A stretch of DNA of 64,000 nucleotides from Ruoffia halotolerans (GCF_014049385.1 NZ_JACAOA010000011.1:1-64000), one strand, 5' to 3'; numbered from the stretch's first letter, positions 8,541-17,567 are shown. Numbers and translations: made by a program. Notes: generated by a model not told the origin, from the sequence alone.

Positions 8541-9394
8541 TTATTCTCTTTCAATTCCTAGAAGACCAATCGCACCAGGTCCACCATGACTTGAGATAAC
8601 TGCTCCAGTGTCAAACCATTGATCTGTATTGGCATTGTGTTGGCTTAACAGACTGTAAACTAATTCCTTATTTTCATCACTCACACCCGGTGAGCCACAG
8701 ACCATCACTGTTTCTGGATCAATGTTATAAATGTTAAAGAAATCAGCGATCATTTTTTTAATACAACGGTCAAAGTTACCGCGGTATTTTTTCCCTGACA
8801 CTAAGTATCCATCTTCGATGACAATGGTTGGGTGAATATTAAAAAGTGAAGCACCATGGAAAGCTAAGTTTGATACGCGTCCACCAGCTTTTAGATATAA
8901 CAATGTGTTTGGTAAAAATATAAAACGCGTACGTTCGCGAATATTTTCAACAAAGGCAATGACATCTTCAGAACTTGCGTCTTGATGCTTTTCAATATAT
9001 TCAGCAGTTGCTTTGATAATGGCAGTTTGGCCAAGCGTCACATTTTTGCTGTCAACGAGATGAATATTTTCAAAGTCTTCCGCAGCAATTTTAGCTGCGT
9101 TAAATGAGACGGTTGTTACTGCAGAATATGCAATATGAATAATATGTGCATCAGGATATTCATCAAAAATTTGACGGAAGCATTTTGCATTGTCGGCAGG
9201 GGTACTTCCAGCAGTCTTAGGCAGTGTGCCAGTCTTTTCATAGAAATCAAAGACTTCTTCAACTGGAAAGTTCAATCCGGGCGAGTCTCATCTCCCATTG
9301 TCACGTGCATAGGAATGATGCTTACTCCGTAACGTTCGACTAGCTCTTTAGGTAGATCAGATCCGCTTTCAGCGGTAATAATAAATTTTGTCAT
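8541..9394 (-). pseudogene. DegV-family fatty-acid-binding protein gene with a frameshift
   Basis: DegV/FakB proteins (about 280 residues) bind fatty acids for phosphorylation by FakA. The ATG at 9394 opens a typical N-terminus (MTKFIITAESGSDLP, then VSIIPMHVTMGDE), which hits a TGA near 9275. The reading continues in another frame with FPVEEVFDFYEKTGTLPKTA and the rest of the family, including GGRVSNLAFHGASLFNIHP and GPGAIGLLGIERE. Together the two frames give about 285 residues, the usual length. A 1-bp indel near 9275-9282 separates them. This is either a recent inactivation or a sequencing error, since the remainder looks intact. Confidence 0.8.
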
Positions 9395-9485
9395 AATAGC
9401 CTCCATAGGTTATTGAGTTGATAAGTGAACTTTAGTTCATAATACAACAATGTAACGGCTAAAGGAATTCTATAAATGACGAGTA

Positions 9486-9749
9486 TTATAGTATTTCAAT
9501 GATTTGTTTAATACGGTGGTCAATCAATTTGTAGTAAATTCTCGTTCCTTCTCGGCGTGTTGATACAGCATTTACTTGTTTTAATTTCATTAATTGTTGT
9601 GAGACAGTCGATTGAGGTAAGTCTAAGACCTCTTGAATCGAGCCCACACTCATTTCTTCACAGTCAGATAACACCTTCACGAGTGAAAGTCTGATTGGAT
9701 GACTGATTGATTTAAGTAAATTCGCGCATGCCTCATAATCCATACTCAT
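9486..9749 (-). CDS. ArsR-family winged-helix regulator
   Basis: This 87-residue regulator has the ArsR/SmtB fold. KSISHPIRLSLVKVLSD begins the domain, and the recognition helix is LDLPQSTVSQQLMKLKQ, followed by a wing (VSTRREGTRIYYKL). Cys8 and Cys30 are present, but the ELCVCDL metal motif of classical ArsR is not, so the ligand is unknown. The start follows a strong AAGGAGG. It lies 92 bp upstream of the disrupted degV gene in the same direction. An AT-rich 510-bp stretch separates it from the NERD gene. Confidence 0.8.
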   Translation of the reverse strand: MSMDYEACANLLKSISHPIRLSLVKVLSDCEEMSVGSIQEVLDLPQSTVSQQLMKLKQVNAVSTRREGTRIYYKLIDHRIKQIIEIL

Positions 9750-9816
9750 ACTATATCCTCCTTAGTTAAAATTTGTTAATTATAATTAAATTGTAATAAG
9801 TTAAATTTTAAGTAAA

Positions 9817-9966
9817 TTAACAGACGATAAATATAACAAAATTAATACCGTTGGCAATTTTTTCCATGGCTCTGTCTTTAATTTCTTCATTCACTAAGCC
9901 GCCAGTATCATCTAATTTAACTTAAAGTTTACCTGAAAATGCGATTATTACTTTAGCATTTTTCAT
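9817..9966 (-). pseudogene. Possible short gene with an in-frame stop
   Basis: Read on the minus strand from 9966, a 49-codon frame begins MKNAKVIIAFSGKL, meets a TAA, and continues with protein-like sequence (VKLDDTGGLVNEEIKDRAME and KIANGINFV). The codon use looks real but the stop breaks it. No family was recognised with confidence. The rest of the 9750-10259 gap is very AT-rich and shows no other gene. Confidence 0.3.
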
Positions 9967-10259
9967 GAAAAACATCCAAGTTACAATTTTTTAGTATAAT
10001 TATATAATACTCTAGTGACTCAGATATTGCTATAAAATTATTTTATTTAGTGGATAATTTTTTGTAAGAATGTTTTTTGAAAGGGCGCTGAACATATGCA
10101 GTTATTTGAGTTATATTAAAACTAGAATATATATTTAACAATATTATTAGATTTTTAAAGGCTGCTTTTTAAGTGGTTTATTTTATTTAACTTTTTTAAA
10201 AAAATAAAAATGGAATTCAGTGTTTTTTACGTATCTATATATGGAGGTGAAAATTTTAA

Positions 10260-11174
10260 ATGAGTAAAAAGTTGGAACAGTTATTAATTTGTGGAAATCG
10301 TGAAGCACTTTTAAGTAAAGAGATGGAGAAAGAGTTTTATAATTTAGAGCAGGGCTTTCGAGGAGAGAATGAGCAATTGGAGTGGTTCAAAAAGTACGGT
10401 AGTGAGCATTGGCACTATGTTTCGAATTATTGGTTTAATCACGGCAAGCTCATGGAAGCGGATATGTTAGTGATATCTGAGCAGGAGTGGCTCGTTATAG
10501 AAGTGAAAAATTATCATGGTCTTTTTGAGTATAAGGATGGAGAATGTTATATTAACGGACGTTTGATGAGTGATGATCAAGTTGCTAAAATGAATCATCG
10601 GTTGAATCGGATTCGCCACATTGGTGCCGAAGTGAGCACAGAGATAAAAGTAGTTGGCGCGATGGTTTTTATTAATGAGCATAGTGATGTGCGATTGGAA
10701 AATGGTAATGAATTCGACGTTGTTATGCGTAATCAATTGCAGCGATTTATACGAAATTTTCGCGAAAGGAATGATTACCCCCTATCGAATCAAAAGCTCG
10801 AGCGTGTGTCTCGAGTTTTGAAAAAACATCAAGCAACGTCGCCTTTTGTACCTAAATCATTGCCTCTTGAAACTTTTGCTGAATTGCGAAAAGGTATTAC
10901 TTGTAAAGCATGTGGAAGTTTTGAGACGCAATCTAAGTATAAAAGCATAAAGTGTCGTAGCTGCTTAACAACCGAACATAAGCACGAAGCAGCACTGCGA
11001 ACCGCTTATCAATTACGCTACTTGTATTACGACCACCCGGAAATGCTGACACGACGTAATATCTATGAGTTTTGTGGTAAGTTAATCAGTGAACGAACAA
11101 TTTCTAGAGCCCTAACAAGTCGCTATAAGATAATTGGTGCGACGAGCAGCTTGTATTATGATATTCAAATATGA
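10260..11174 (+). CDS. NERD-domain nuclease-like protein with C-terminal zinc ribbon
   Basis: This 304-residue protein starts with a NERD (nuclease-related) domain of the PD-(D/E)XK type. GE at 35-36, Asp68 (in MEADMLV), and Glu81-x-Lys83 (in VIEVKNYHG) supply the expected catalytic set. A four-cysteine zinc ribbon follows (CKACG and, about 16 residues on, CRSC). The last 70 residues (YLYYDHPEMLTRRNIYEFCG) are unassigned and may contain a helix-turn-helix. The ATG follows TGGAGGTG. A 28-unit palindromic repeat array starts 12 bp after the stop codon. NERD proteins are predicted DNA-processing enzymes; the biological role here is unknown. Confidence 0.75.
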   Translation: MSKKLEQLLICGNREALLSKEMEKEFYNLEQGFRGENEQLEWFKKYGSEHWHYVSNYWFNHGKLMEADMLVISEQEWLVIEVKNYHGLFEYKDGECYINGRLMSDDQVAKMNHRLNRIRHIGAEVSTEIKVVGAMVFINEHSDVRLENGNEFDVVMRNQLQRFIRNFRERNDYPLSNQKLERVSRVLKKHQATSPFVPKSLPLETFAELRKGITCKACGSFETQSKYKSIKCRSCLTTEHKHEAALRTAYQLRYLYYDHPEMLTRRNIYEFCGKLISERTISRALTSRYKIIGATSSLYYDIQI

Positions 11175-11185
11175 GATTGTGGGTC

Positions 11186-12346
11186 GTCTTGAGCCAAGTG
11201 AAGTTGCGGTTTGTCTCAAGTTCGGACAACTCAAGCCAAATGGATTACGGTTTATCCTAAGTTCGGTCAACTCAAGTCAAATGGAGTTACCGTTTGTCCT
11301 GAGTTCGATCAACTCAAGCCAAATGGAGTTGCCGTTTGTCCTAAGTTGGATCAACTCAAGCCAAATGGAGTTGCCGTTTGTCCTGAGTTTGGTCAACTCA
11401 AGCCGAATGGATTATGGTTTGTCTCAAGTTAGCTCAACTCAAGCCAAATGGACTTGCGGTTTGTCTCTAGTTCAGTTAACTCAAGCCAAATGGAATACGG
11501 TTTGTCCTAAGTTCGGTCAACTCAAGCCAAATGGAGTTGTGGTTTGTCTCAAGTTCGGTCAACTCAAGCCAAGTGGATTGCGGTTTGTCCTGAGTTCGGT
11601 CAACTCAAGTCAAATGGAGTTGTGGTTTGTCTCTAGTTTGGTCAACTCAAGCCAAGTGGATTGCGGTTTGTCTTGAGTTCGGTCAACTCAAGCCAAATGG
11701 AGTTACCGTTTGTCCTGAGTTAGCTCAACTCAAGCCAAATGGATTGCGGTTTGTCCTGAGTTAGCTCAACTCAAGCCAAATGAGATTGCGGTTTGTCCTG
11801 AGTTCGGTCAACTCAAGTCAAATGGAGTCGTGGTTTGTCTCAAGTTCGGTCAACTCAAGTCAAATGGACTTGCGGTTTGTCTCTAGTTCAGTTAACTCAA
11901 GCCAAATGGAATACGGTTTGTCCTGAGTTCGGTCAGCTCAAGCCAAATGAGATTGCGGTTTGTCCTAAGTTCGGACAACTCAAGCCAAATGGATTACGGT
12001 TTGTCTCAAGTTTGGTCAACTCAAGCCAAATGGAGTTGCCGTTTGTCTCAAGTTCGGTCAACTCAAGCCAAATGGACTTGCGGTTTGTCTCTAGTTCAGT
12101 TAACTCAAGCCAAATGGAATACGGTTTGTCCTAAGTTCGCTCAACTCAAGCCAAATGGAGTTGCCGTTTGTCCTAAGTTAGCTCAACTCAAGCCAAATGG
12201 AATACGGTTTGTCCTGAGTTAGCTCAACTCAAGCCAAATGGAGTTGCCGTTTGTCCTAAGTTAGCTCAACTCAAGCCAAATGAGATTGCGGTTTGTCCTA
12301 AGTTGGGTCAACTCAAGCCAAATGGAGTTGTGGTTTGACTCAATTT
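11186..12346 (+). repeat. Array B: 28 palindromic tandem repeats of 41 or 42 bp
   Basis: Units start at 11186, 11228, 11269, 11311, 11353 and so on to 12310, each 41 or 42 bp apart. Each unit has left arm AACTCAAGCCAAATGG, a variable loop, right arm CGGTTTGTCCTGAGTT and a 5-bp linker. The arms are imperfect reverse complements (about 13 of 16 pairs). Loops come in a few types, e.g. GGAGTTGCCG, GGATTACGG, GGAATACGG, GGACTTGCGG and GAGATTGCGG. Linkers are CGGTC, AGCTC, CAGTT and close variants. Because unit length alternates, no reading frame persists, so the array is not coding. It lies between the NERD and DUF2130 genes. Confidence 0.95.
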
Positions 12347-12368
12347 CCCACCGCATCTCACATTTTAG

Positions 12369-12374
12369 TATAAT
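12369..12374 (+). promoter_or_regulatory. -10 element before the DUF2130 gene
   Basis: A consensus TATAAT lies 23 bp after the last repeat unit and about 40 bp before the start codon. No convincing -35 hexamer is seen at the right distance, where the last repeat unit ends. Confidence 0.45.
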
Positions 12375-12411
12375 GGTATAACGATCAGTTAGAATTACAG
12401 GAGGTATTTCG

Positions 12412-13677
12412 ATGAATGAAATTAAATGTCCACACTGCGGGACACTATTTACGATTGACGAAGCGGGGTACGCAGATATTTTAGCCCAAGTTCGAACAAA
12501 AGAATTTAATGAAGAGATTCATGAAAAACTCGAGCAGATCAACGCCCAACATAAGAGTGATTTAGCTCTAATTGAGGAAAAGACGAAGAATTCCTTTGAT
12601 AAGCAAATTTCAGAAAAAGATAAAGTGATCGCTGATTTGGAGAATAAAACCGCTTCGCTAGAAAAAGACAAAGAACTCGAACTACAACAAGCTTTAGCGG
12701 CAAAAGATAGAGAATTGACTGAGTTGAATGCGCGAATTCAAGCGATTGAAAATGAGAAGAAACTTGAATTGTCAGAAAGCAATGCAGCTAAAGAAAAAGC
12801 GCTGATGGAGTTGGAGTCTAAGATGACGCTTCAGGAAAAGGAACGGGAATTAGAGTTAAACTCAGTTAAGGAAAAATACGAAACAGAAATGAAGTTAAAA
12901 GACGAGACAATTGCATTTTATAAAGATTTTAAGGCGAAGCAATCGACTAAAATGGTTGGTGAAACTTTAGAACAGCATTGTGAAATCGAGTTTAACCGCC
13001 TTCGAATGACAGCTTTCAAAAACGCAGAGTTTGGTAAGGATAACGATATTAAATCCGGAAGTAAGGGCGACTACATTTATCGCGAGCATGATGAGCACGG
13101 CAATGAAATTATCTCTATTATGTTTGAGATGAAAAATGAAGGCGATGAGACGGCGACTAAGAAAAAGAATGAGCATTTCTTTAAACAACTCAATAAAAAC
13201 AGAAATGACAAAAAGTGCGAATATGCGATTCTAGTGTCAATGTTGGAATCAGATAACGAATTATATAATAATGGGATTGTGGATGTGTCTTACGAGTACG
13301 AGAAGATGTATGTGATCCGCCCACAATTTTTCATTCCAATAATTACGCTACTCCGGAATGCAGCGATGAATTCATTGGAGTACAAGCAGGAAGTGGCATT
13401 GATGCGTGAGCAAAATATTGATATTACTCATTTTGAAGAGGATTTGAATACGTTCAAGGCAGCTTTTGCTAGAAATTATGATCTGGCAAGTCGAAAGTTC
13501 AAAACAGCGATTGAGGAAATCGACAAGACTATTACTCATTTACAAAAGACGAAAGAAGCCTTAGTTTCTTCAGAAAATAATTTACGCTTGGCGAATAATA
13601 AGGCCGACGATTTAACAGTGAAGAAATTAGTGCGAAAGAACCCAACTATGAAAGCAAAGTTTGAGGCTTTAGATTAA
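12412..13677 (+). CDS. DUF2130 family protein (predicted PD-(D/E)XK nuclease with coiled coil)
   Basis: This 421-residue protein begins with a CPHC zinc-ribbon half (Cys6/Cys9). A long charged coiled coil follows (about 30-170), with periodic leucines. A globular domain then begins at [17 protein letters not shown]. The motif [14 protein letters not shown]...[11 protein letters not shown] (about 222-247) fits the D...ExK catalytic core predicted for DUF2130. A second coiled-coil segment (about 350-400) precedes a basic tail. The ATG follows ACAGGAGG. It is preceded by array B and followed by a terminator, so it is a single-gene unit. Nuclease activity is inference from the family. Confidence 0.75.
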   Translation: MNEIKCPHCGTLFTIDEAGYADILAQVRTKEFNEEIHEKLEQINAQHKSDLALIEEKTKNSFDKQISEKDKVIADLENKTASLEKDKELELQQALAAKDRELTELNARIQAIENEKKLELSESNAAKEKALMELESKMTLQEKERELELNSVKEKYETEMKLKDETIAFYKDFKAKQSTKMVGETLEQHCEIEFNRLRMTAFKNAEFGKDNDIKSGSKGDYIYREHDEHGNEIISIMFEMKNEGDETATKKKNEHFFKQLNKNRNDKKCEYAILVSMLESDNELYNNGIVDVSYEYEKMYVIRPQFFIPIITLLRNAAMNSLEYKQEVALMREQNIDITHFEEDLNTFKAAFARNYDLASRKFKTAIEEIDKTITHLQKTKEALVSSENNLRLANNKADDLTVKKLVRKNPTMKAKFEALD

Positions 13678-13678
13678 A

Positions 13679-13716
13679 AAAGAGAGGCACGTGGACTCAT
13701 CCAGGGCATCTCTTTT
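13679..13716. terminator. Bidirectional terminator between DUF2130 and tetR genes
   Basis: AGAGAGGCACGTGGA pairs imperfectly with TCCAGGGCATCTCT, with A-rich and TTTTT flanks. It serves two convergent genes. Confidence 0.7.
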
Positions 13717-14282
13717 TAGCTTCTAATACCATTTAAAAATAAGTCAATCACTTGCTCGGCGGAAAGCAGGGCATGAGGATTCATATCTGGGTTGATATAA
13801 GGGGCAATGATAAGAAAGTAATGAGAAACAATGTGTTCAGTGGTAAAGTCAGAGCGTATTACCGACATATTCTCCTCAAATAAATCCATAAATGGCTGTT
13901 TGTAACCCTTCGAGAAGATAGTATACAGTGTATGCTTACTCTCTGCGGAAAGATCGGAATGCATATCTTTTAACATCGTATAAATATCGACCGGTTCAGT
14001 ATTTTGGAGGTAGCGGGTCATTCGATTGAGGCGCTCTTGTAGCGAAAGATCACTGTTATGGGCAATCGCACTCAATTGATAATTGACTTCATTACCAACT
14101 TCCTCTAAGACGGCAATATATAATGATTCTTTATTGCGAAAATGGTGATAAAGATTTGGTTGAGTAATGCCGACTTCCTTTGCAATGTGCCGCGTTGAAG
14201 TAGCTTTGTAACCTTCGGTCATAAATTTTTTGCGGGCAGTATCTATAATTTTTTGTCTCGTTGAAATCTCTTTAGAGGTCAA
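13716..14282 (-). CDS. TetR-family regulator, possibly HrtR-like
   Basis: This 188-residue repressor has an N-terminal TetR helix-turn-helix (IIDTARKKFMTEGYKATSTR, then HIAKEVGITQPNLYHHFRNK; residues about 12-54) and a helical ligand domain. It is divergent from an ABC permease/ATPase pair whose promoter contains a near-perfect palindrome. In Lactococcus lactis the same arrangement is hrtR-hrtBA, for heme sensing and efflux. Size and context fit, but heme binding cannot be read from the sequence. The start is a TTG at 14282, supported by GGAAGGAGC 8 bp upstream; no ATG is better placed. Confidence 0.75.
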   Translation of the reverse strand: MTSKEISTRQKIIDTARKKFMTEGYKATSTRHIAKEVGITQPNLYHHFRNKESLYIAVLEEVGNEVNYQLSAIAHNSDLSLQERLNRMTRYLQNTEPVDIYTMLKDMHSDLSAESKHTLYTIFSKGYKQPFMDLFEENMSVIRSDFTTEHIVSHYFLIIAPYINPDMNPHALLSAEQVIDLFLNGIRS

Positions 14283-14356
14283 TATACTTGCTCCTTCCTT
14301 ATTTAATATTATACATCGAATTGACGAATTTACTAGTTGAATACCAAAAGTATATG

Positions 14357-14400
14357 TTGCATGTGAAAAAAGAGACTGATATACTTATCATGTGATAAGT
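14357..14400 (+). promoter_or_regulatory. Promoter of the ABC exporter with overlapping operator
   Basis: TTGCAT (14357-14362) and TATACT (14380-14385) are spaced 17 bp. The near-palindrome ACTTATCATGTGATAAGT (14383-14400) overlaps the -10 and start site, as expected for a TetR operator that blocks transcription. Confidence 0.75.
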
Positions 14401-14423
14401 AAATATAAAGTAGAGGTGTGACT

Positions 14424-15518
14424 ATGTTTTTAGCTTGGAAAGAAATTCGCTATGCTAAGACGCGTTTTTCATTAATTGTTGGTGTGCTAGTATTAGTGAG
14501 TTATTTAGTATATTTTTTAACCGGTTTAGCCTTCGGTTTGGCCCAGGATAATCGAACAAGTGTCGACAAATGGGAAGCACAAGCGATTGTTCTCGCTGAT
14601 GAAGCAAACTCAAATATTAAAATGTCGGTGTTGCCACAAGGTTTAATTCAAGATATAGAGGCTGACGATGTGGCCATTTTAGGTCAAACAGCGAGTGTCG
14701 TGAGTCGTGATGAGCAAACAGAAGCCGAGCAAGAAGACAATAGAATTTCAGTGACATTCTTCGGAATTGATTCGGAGCAGTTTCTTGTCCCAAACATCAT
14801 AGAAGGTGAGATGTTTAACAAGGACTTTGAAGCGGTGGCTGATATTAGCTTGAAAGAAGAGTATGACATTGAAATAGGTGATGTGTTAAATATTGCGGGA
14901 AATGATGAGCAAGTGACGGTGGTTGGTTTTACTGAGAATGCAAGATTCAATGTAGCTCCAGTTCTTTATACTACCATTTCAACCTATCAAGATGTGCGTT
15001 TTGAAGCTATTGAGGATTCAGATGAAGGGCGAGTGAGTGCGTTTATTATTCGTGATGATGATTTAAATAGCGTTGAGTTGGGTAATGAGGACTTAGAGTT
15101 GTTAACAATTTCTGAATACATTGAAGAGATACCAGGTTACACAGCCCAAGTATTGACCTTTGCGTTGATGATTATTTTCTTAATTATTATTGCAGCGGTG
15201 GTTATCGGAATTTTCATGTTTGTGTTAACGGTTCAAAAATCAAGCATGTTTGGTGTGATGAAAGCCCAAGGGATTTCTACCAAGTACATTGCGACGTCCG
15301 TTGTGAGTCAGACATTTATCTTATCAGTCATTGGTGTATTGATTGGATTGGTGCTTACGATTGCAACAGCGATGGTGTTACCAAGTGTGGTGCCATTTGC
15401 CTTTAATTGGTACTATAACTTAATCATCACCGTGTTAATTGTGTTGTTTGCCTTATTAGGTGCATTCTTCTCAGTTAGAACGGTGGCCAAAATTGATCCG
15501 CTAGAAGCGATTGGATAG
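14424..15518 (+). CDS. FtsX/MacB-type ABC transporter permease, HrtB-like
   Basis: This 364-residue inner-membrane permease has one N-terminal membrane helix (about 12-34), a large extracellular domain, and three C-terminal helices (about 240-265, 285-312 and 330-352). This is the FtsX-like exporter topology. The opening MFLAWKEIRYAKTRF is typical of HrtB-like permeases. The ATG at 14424 sits 6 bp after AGAGGTG; a GTG at 14418 overlaps that site and is less likely. Its ATPase partner starts 10 bp downstream, and a divergent TetR gene lies upstream. Export of heme or another hydrophobic toxicant is inferred from the arrangement. Confidence 0.75.
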   Translation: MFLAWKEIRYAKTRFSLIVGVLVLVSYLVYFLTGLAFGLAQDNRTSVDKWEAQAIVLADEANSNIKMSVLPQGLIQDIEADDVAILGQTASVVSRDEQTEAEQEDNRISVTFFGIDSEQFLVPNIIEGEMFNKDFEAVADISLKEEYDIEIGDVLNIAGNDEQVTVVGFTENARFNVAPVLYTTISTYQDVRFEAIEDSDEGRVSAFIIRDDDLNSVELGNEDLELLTISEYIEEIPGYTAQVLTFALMIIFLIIIAAVVIGIFMFVLTVQKSSMFGVMKAQGISTKYIATSVVSQTFILSVIGVLIGLVLTIATAMVLPSVVPFAFNWYYNLIITVLIVLFALLGAFFSVRTVAKIDPLEAIG

Positions 15519-15528
15519 GAGGAAGACG

Positions 15529-16215
15529 ATGAAGAAAGCAATCGAAGTAAAGAATCTGTCCAAAATATTTGATGATGGACGTAAAAAAATTACAGCCTTG
15601 AAAGAAACAAATCTTTCGGTTGAAGAAGGAGAATTTGTTGCGATTATCGGACCGAGTGGGTCAGGTAAGAGTACGCTTCTAACGATTATTGGCGGCCTTC
15701 AAGCACCTAGCGATGGGGAAGTTTTGATTAATAACAATAAGTTTAGTGAAGAAAATGACAAGAAACGAACGGAACTTCGCTTCAAGGAAATTGGTTTTAT
15801 TCTCCAAGCGTCTAACTTGATCCCTTTCTTAACGGTAGAGGATCAGTTGCGTTTTGTAAATAAAATCGAGAAGAAAGCATTTCAAAAAGAGCGAGTGGAT
15901 TCATTGTTGGAACAATTAGGTATTACGGATTTAAGGGATAAATATCCAAGCGAACTTTCAGGAGGAGAACGGCAACGTGTAGCTATTGCCCGAGCCTTGT
16001 TCCACGATCCGTCAGTTATTTTAGCAGATGAACCAACCGCTAGTTTGGACTCAAATCGGGCGTTTGAAGTGGTTGAAATACTAGCTAAGCAAACAAAGCA
16101 ACAGAAAAAAGCAACAATCATGGTAACTCACGATGAGCGTCTCATCAAATATTGTGATAAAGTGTATTACATGGAAGACGGGAATTTGCGCTTAGCTACA
16201 GATAATAATAAATAG
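15529..16215 (+). CDS. ABC transporter ATP-binding protein, HrtA-like
   Basis: This 228-residue nucleotide-binding subunit energises the upstream permease. It has Walker A GPSGSGKST (about 40-48), signature LSGGERQRVAIARAL, Walker B VILADEPTAS and a switch histidine (MVTHDER). These are MacB/LolD-type features. The ATG at 15529 follows GGAGGAAG placed just after the permease stop. A terminator follows, closing a two-gene operon. Confidence 0.85.
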   Translation: MKKAIEVKNLSKIFDDGRKKITALKETNLSVEEGEFVAIIGPSGSGKSTLLTIIGGLQAPSDGEVLINNNKFSEENDKKRTELRFKEIGFILQASNLIPFLTVEDQLRFVNKIEKKAFQKERVDSLLEQLGITDLRDKYPSELSGGERQRVAIARALFHDPSVILADEPTASLDSNRAFEVVEILAKQTKQQKKATIMVTHDERLIKYCDKVYYMEDGNLRLATDNNK

Positions 16216-16223
16216 ATTAAACT

Positions 16224-16265
16224 AAAAGAAAGAGAGCATTTTGTGCCATCTTTCTTTTTATTTTT
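16224..16265 (+). terminator. Terminator of the ABC exporter operon
   Basis: AAAAGAAAGA...GCA-TTTT-GTGCC...TCTTTCTTTTT forms a hairpin with a T-rich tail. Confidence 0.8.
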
Positions 16266-16298
16266 AGTATGATAAACCAAAAGATAAAGGAGGGGCTT

Positions 16299-17567
16299 AT
16301 GAATTATAATGTAAGAATCGGTTATGCATGTTTAAACCCTGACATTAGCCAAGGTTTCAAGACGTGCCGGTTTGATAATTTAACCAATGAGAAATGGATT
16401 GAATTAATTGAATGGAATCTGGCGACATTGGAAGAGATGATTACTTATACAGTGGATCACAGAATCGGTTTACTACGTCTATCGAGTGATTTAATTCCGT
16501 TTGCAACGAAGCCAAAAGAAGGTGTGGACCTGAATTGGAAAGAGTATTTTGAAGCAACGTTCAATCGGATCAAAGATAAAGTCCAATCGACTCAGTTACG
16601 AATATCGATGCATCCAGGGCAGTATACGGTCTTAAATTCCATGAACATGACTGTGGTCGAACGAGCGATTGATGATTTGGAGTATCATGCGGAATTGTTA
16701 GAATTACTTGGAGGGAATCAGACTAACAAAATCATTATTCATATAGGGGGCATATACGGGGATAAAGAAGCGGCGATGGACCGCTTTATACAACAAGCCA
16801 ATCAGCTATCTGAACGTGTGCGGTCGCATTTAGTGATTGAAAATGATGAACGGTTGTATAGTATTCAAGACGTACTGACGATTAGTGAACAAACAGGGTT
16901 GCCCGTTATTTTTGATAATTTGCATCATGAAGTGCGTCTTCCTCTTGATGACACTCCATTGAGTGACTATATTCAAGCTTCTGGTCGGACTTGGCAGCCA
17001 GCTGATGGTCGTCAAAAAATTCATTACAGTCAACAAGCGCCTGGAAAAAAAGCCGGTGCCCATTCCGAGACAATTGCGATTCGACCCTTTATTGGATTTT
17101 TAGAGCAGCTTCCTCCTGATCAGCCAATTGATATTATGTTAGAAGTCAAAGATAAGAATCGGTCTGCAGAAAAGATGCAAATCTACTTGGATCAAGATAT
17201 CGTTGCTGCTGAGAAGTTATGGGCCAATCGGAAGTATGCTGTGTTGGCGAAGTCGGCGAGCATTTATCAAAAGATACGTAACGTATTAAAAAATAAGGAA
17301 GATACAGACTTTATTCTATTTATTGAGCTTCTTGAACAAGCAGAGAGTGTGCCGGAAGATAAGGGTGCAGAAGTGAACGCCGCTCAACATATTTGGGGTT
17401 ATTTTAGAAAACAAGTCACCAATAAAGAGGAAGCGAATTATCAAAAGATCCTCGCGCAATATCAAGCTGGAGACATAACAGTTCGTCAGTTACGTCAGTT
17501 CTTTAAACGCCTGTTAAAGAAATATCCGAATGATTATTTACAAGCGAGTTTATATTTTAAGGAATAA
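16299..17567 (+). CDS. uvsE: UV damage endonuclease UvsE (UVDE)
   Basis: This 422-residue enzyme nicks DNA 5' of UV photoproducts and starts an excision pathway separate from UvrABC. The TIM-barrel metal-site motifs are clear: IGYACLNPD at the N-terminus, RISMHPGQYTVLNS, IIIHIGGIYGDKEAAMDRF, LVIENDER, VIFDNLHHEV and IDIMLEVKDKNRSAEKM. The C-terminus is about 100 residues longer than compact UvsE proteins and is helical and charged. The ATG at 16299 is preferred because AAGGAGGGG precedes it at the right distance; an ATG at 16269 lacks a ribosome site. Confidence 0.9.
   Translation: MNYNVRIGYACLNPDISQGFKTCRFDNLTNEKWIELIEWNLATLEEMITYTVDHRIGLLRLSSDLIPFATKPKEGVDLNWKEYFEATFNRIKDKVQSTQLRISMHPGQYTVLNSMNMTVVERAIDDLEYHAELLELLGGNQTNKIIIHIGGIYGDKEAAMDRFIQQANQLSERVRSHLVIENDERLYSIQDVLTISEQTGLPVIFDNLHHEVRLPLDDTPLSDYIQASGRTWQPADGRQKIHYSQQAPGKKAGAHSETIAIRPFIGFLEQLPPDQPIDIMLEVKDKNRSAEKMQIYLDQDIVAAEKLWANRKYAVLAKSASIYQKIRNVLKNKEDTDFILFIELLEQAESVPEDKGAEVNAAQHIWGYFRKQVTNKEEANYQKILAQYQAGDITVRQLRQFFKRLLKKYPNDYLQASLYFKE

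Noticed and set aside
11134-12222. Long open frames across array B (e.g. 180, 99 and 91 codons)
   Set aside because: They are by-products of near-codon-multiple repeat length. Units alternate between 41 and 42 bp, so no frame is kept, and no ribosome site or start is placed sensibly.
11186-12346. CRISPR array
   Set aside because: There are no 25-40 base unique spacers; variable parts are 4-6 bases and recur. No Cas gene is seen in the window.
11186-12346. TIGR-Tas array
   Set aside because: Layout is superficially similar, but variable segments are too short and too repetitive, and no Nop-domain Tas protein was found nearby.
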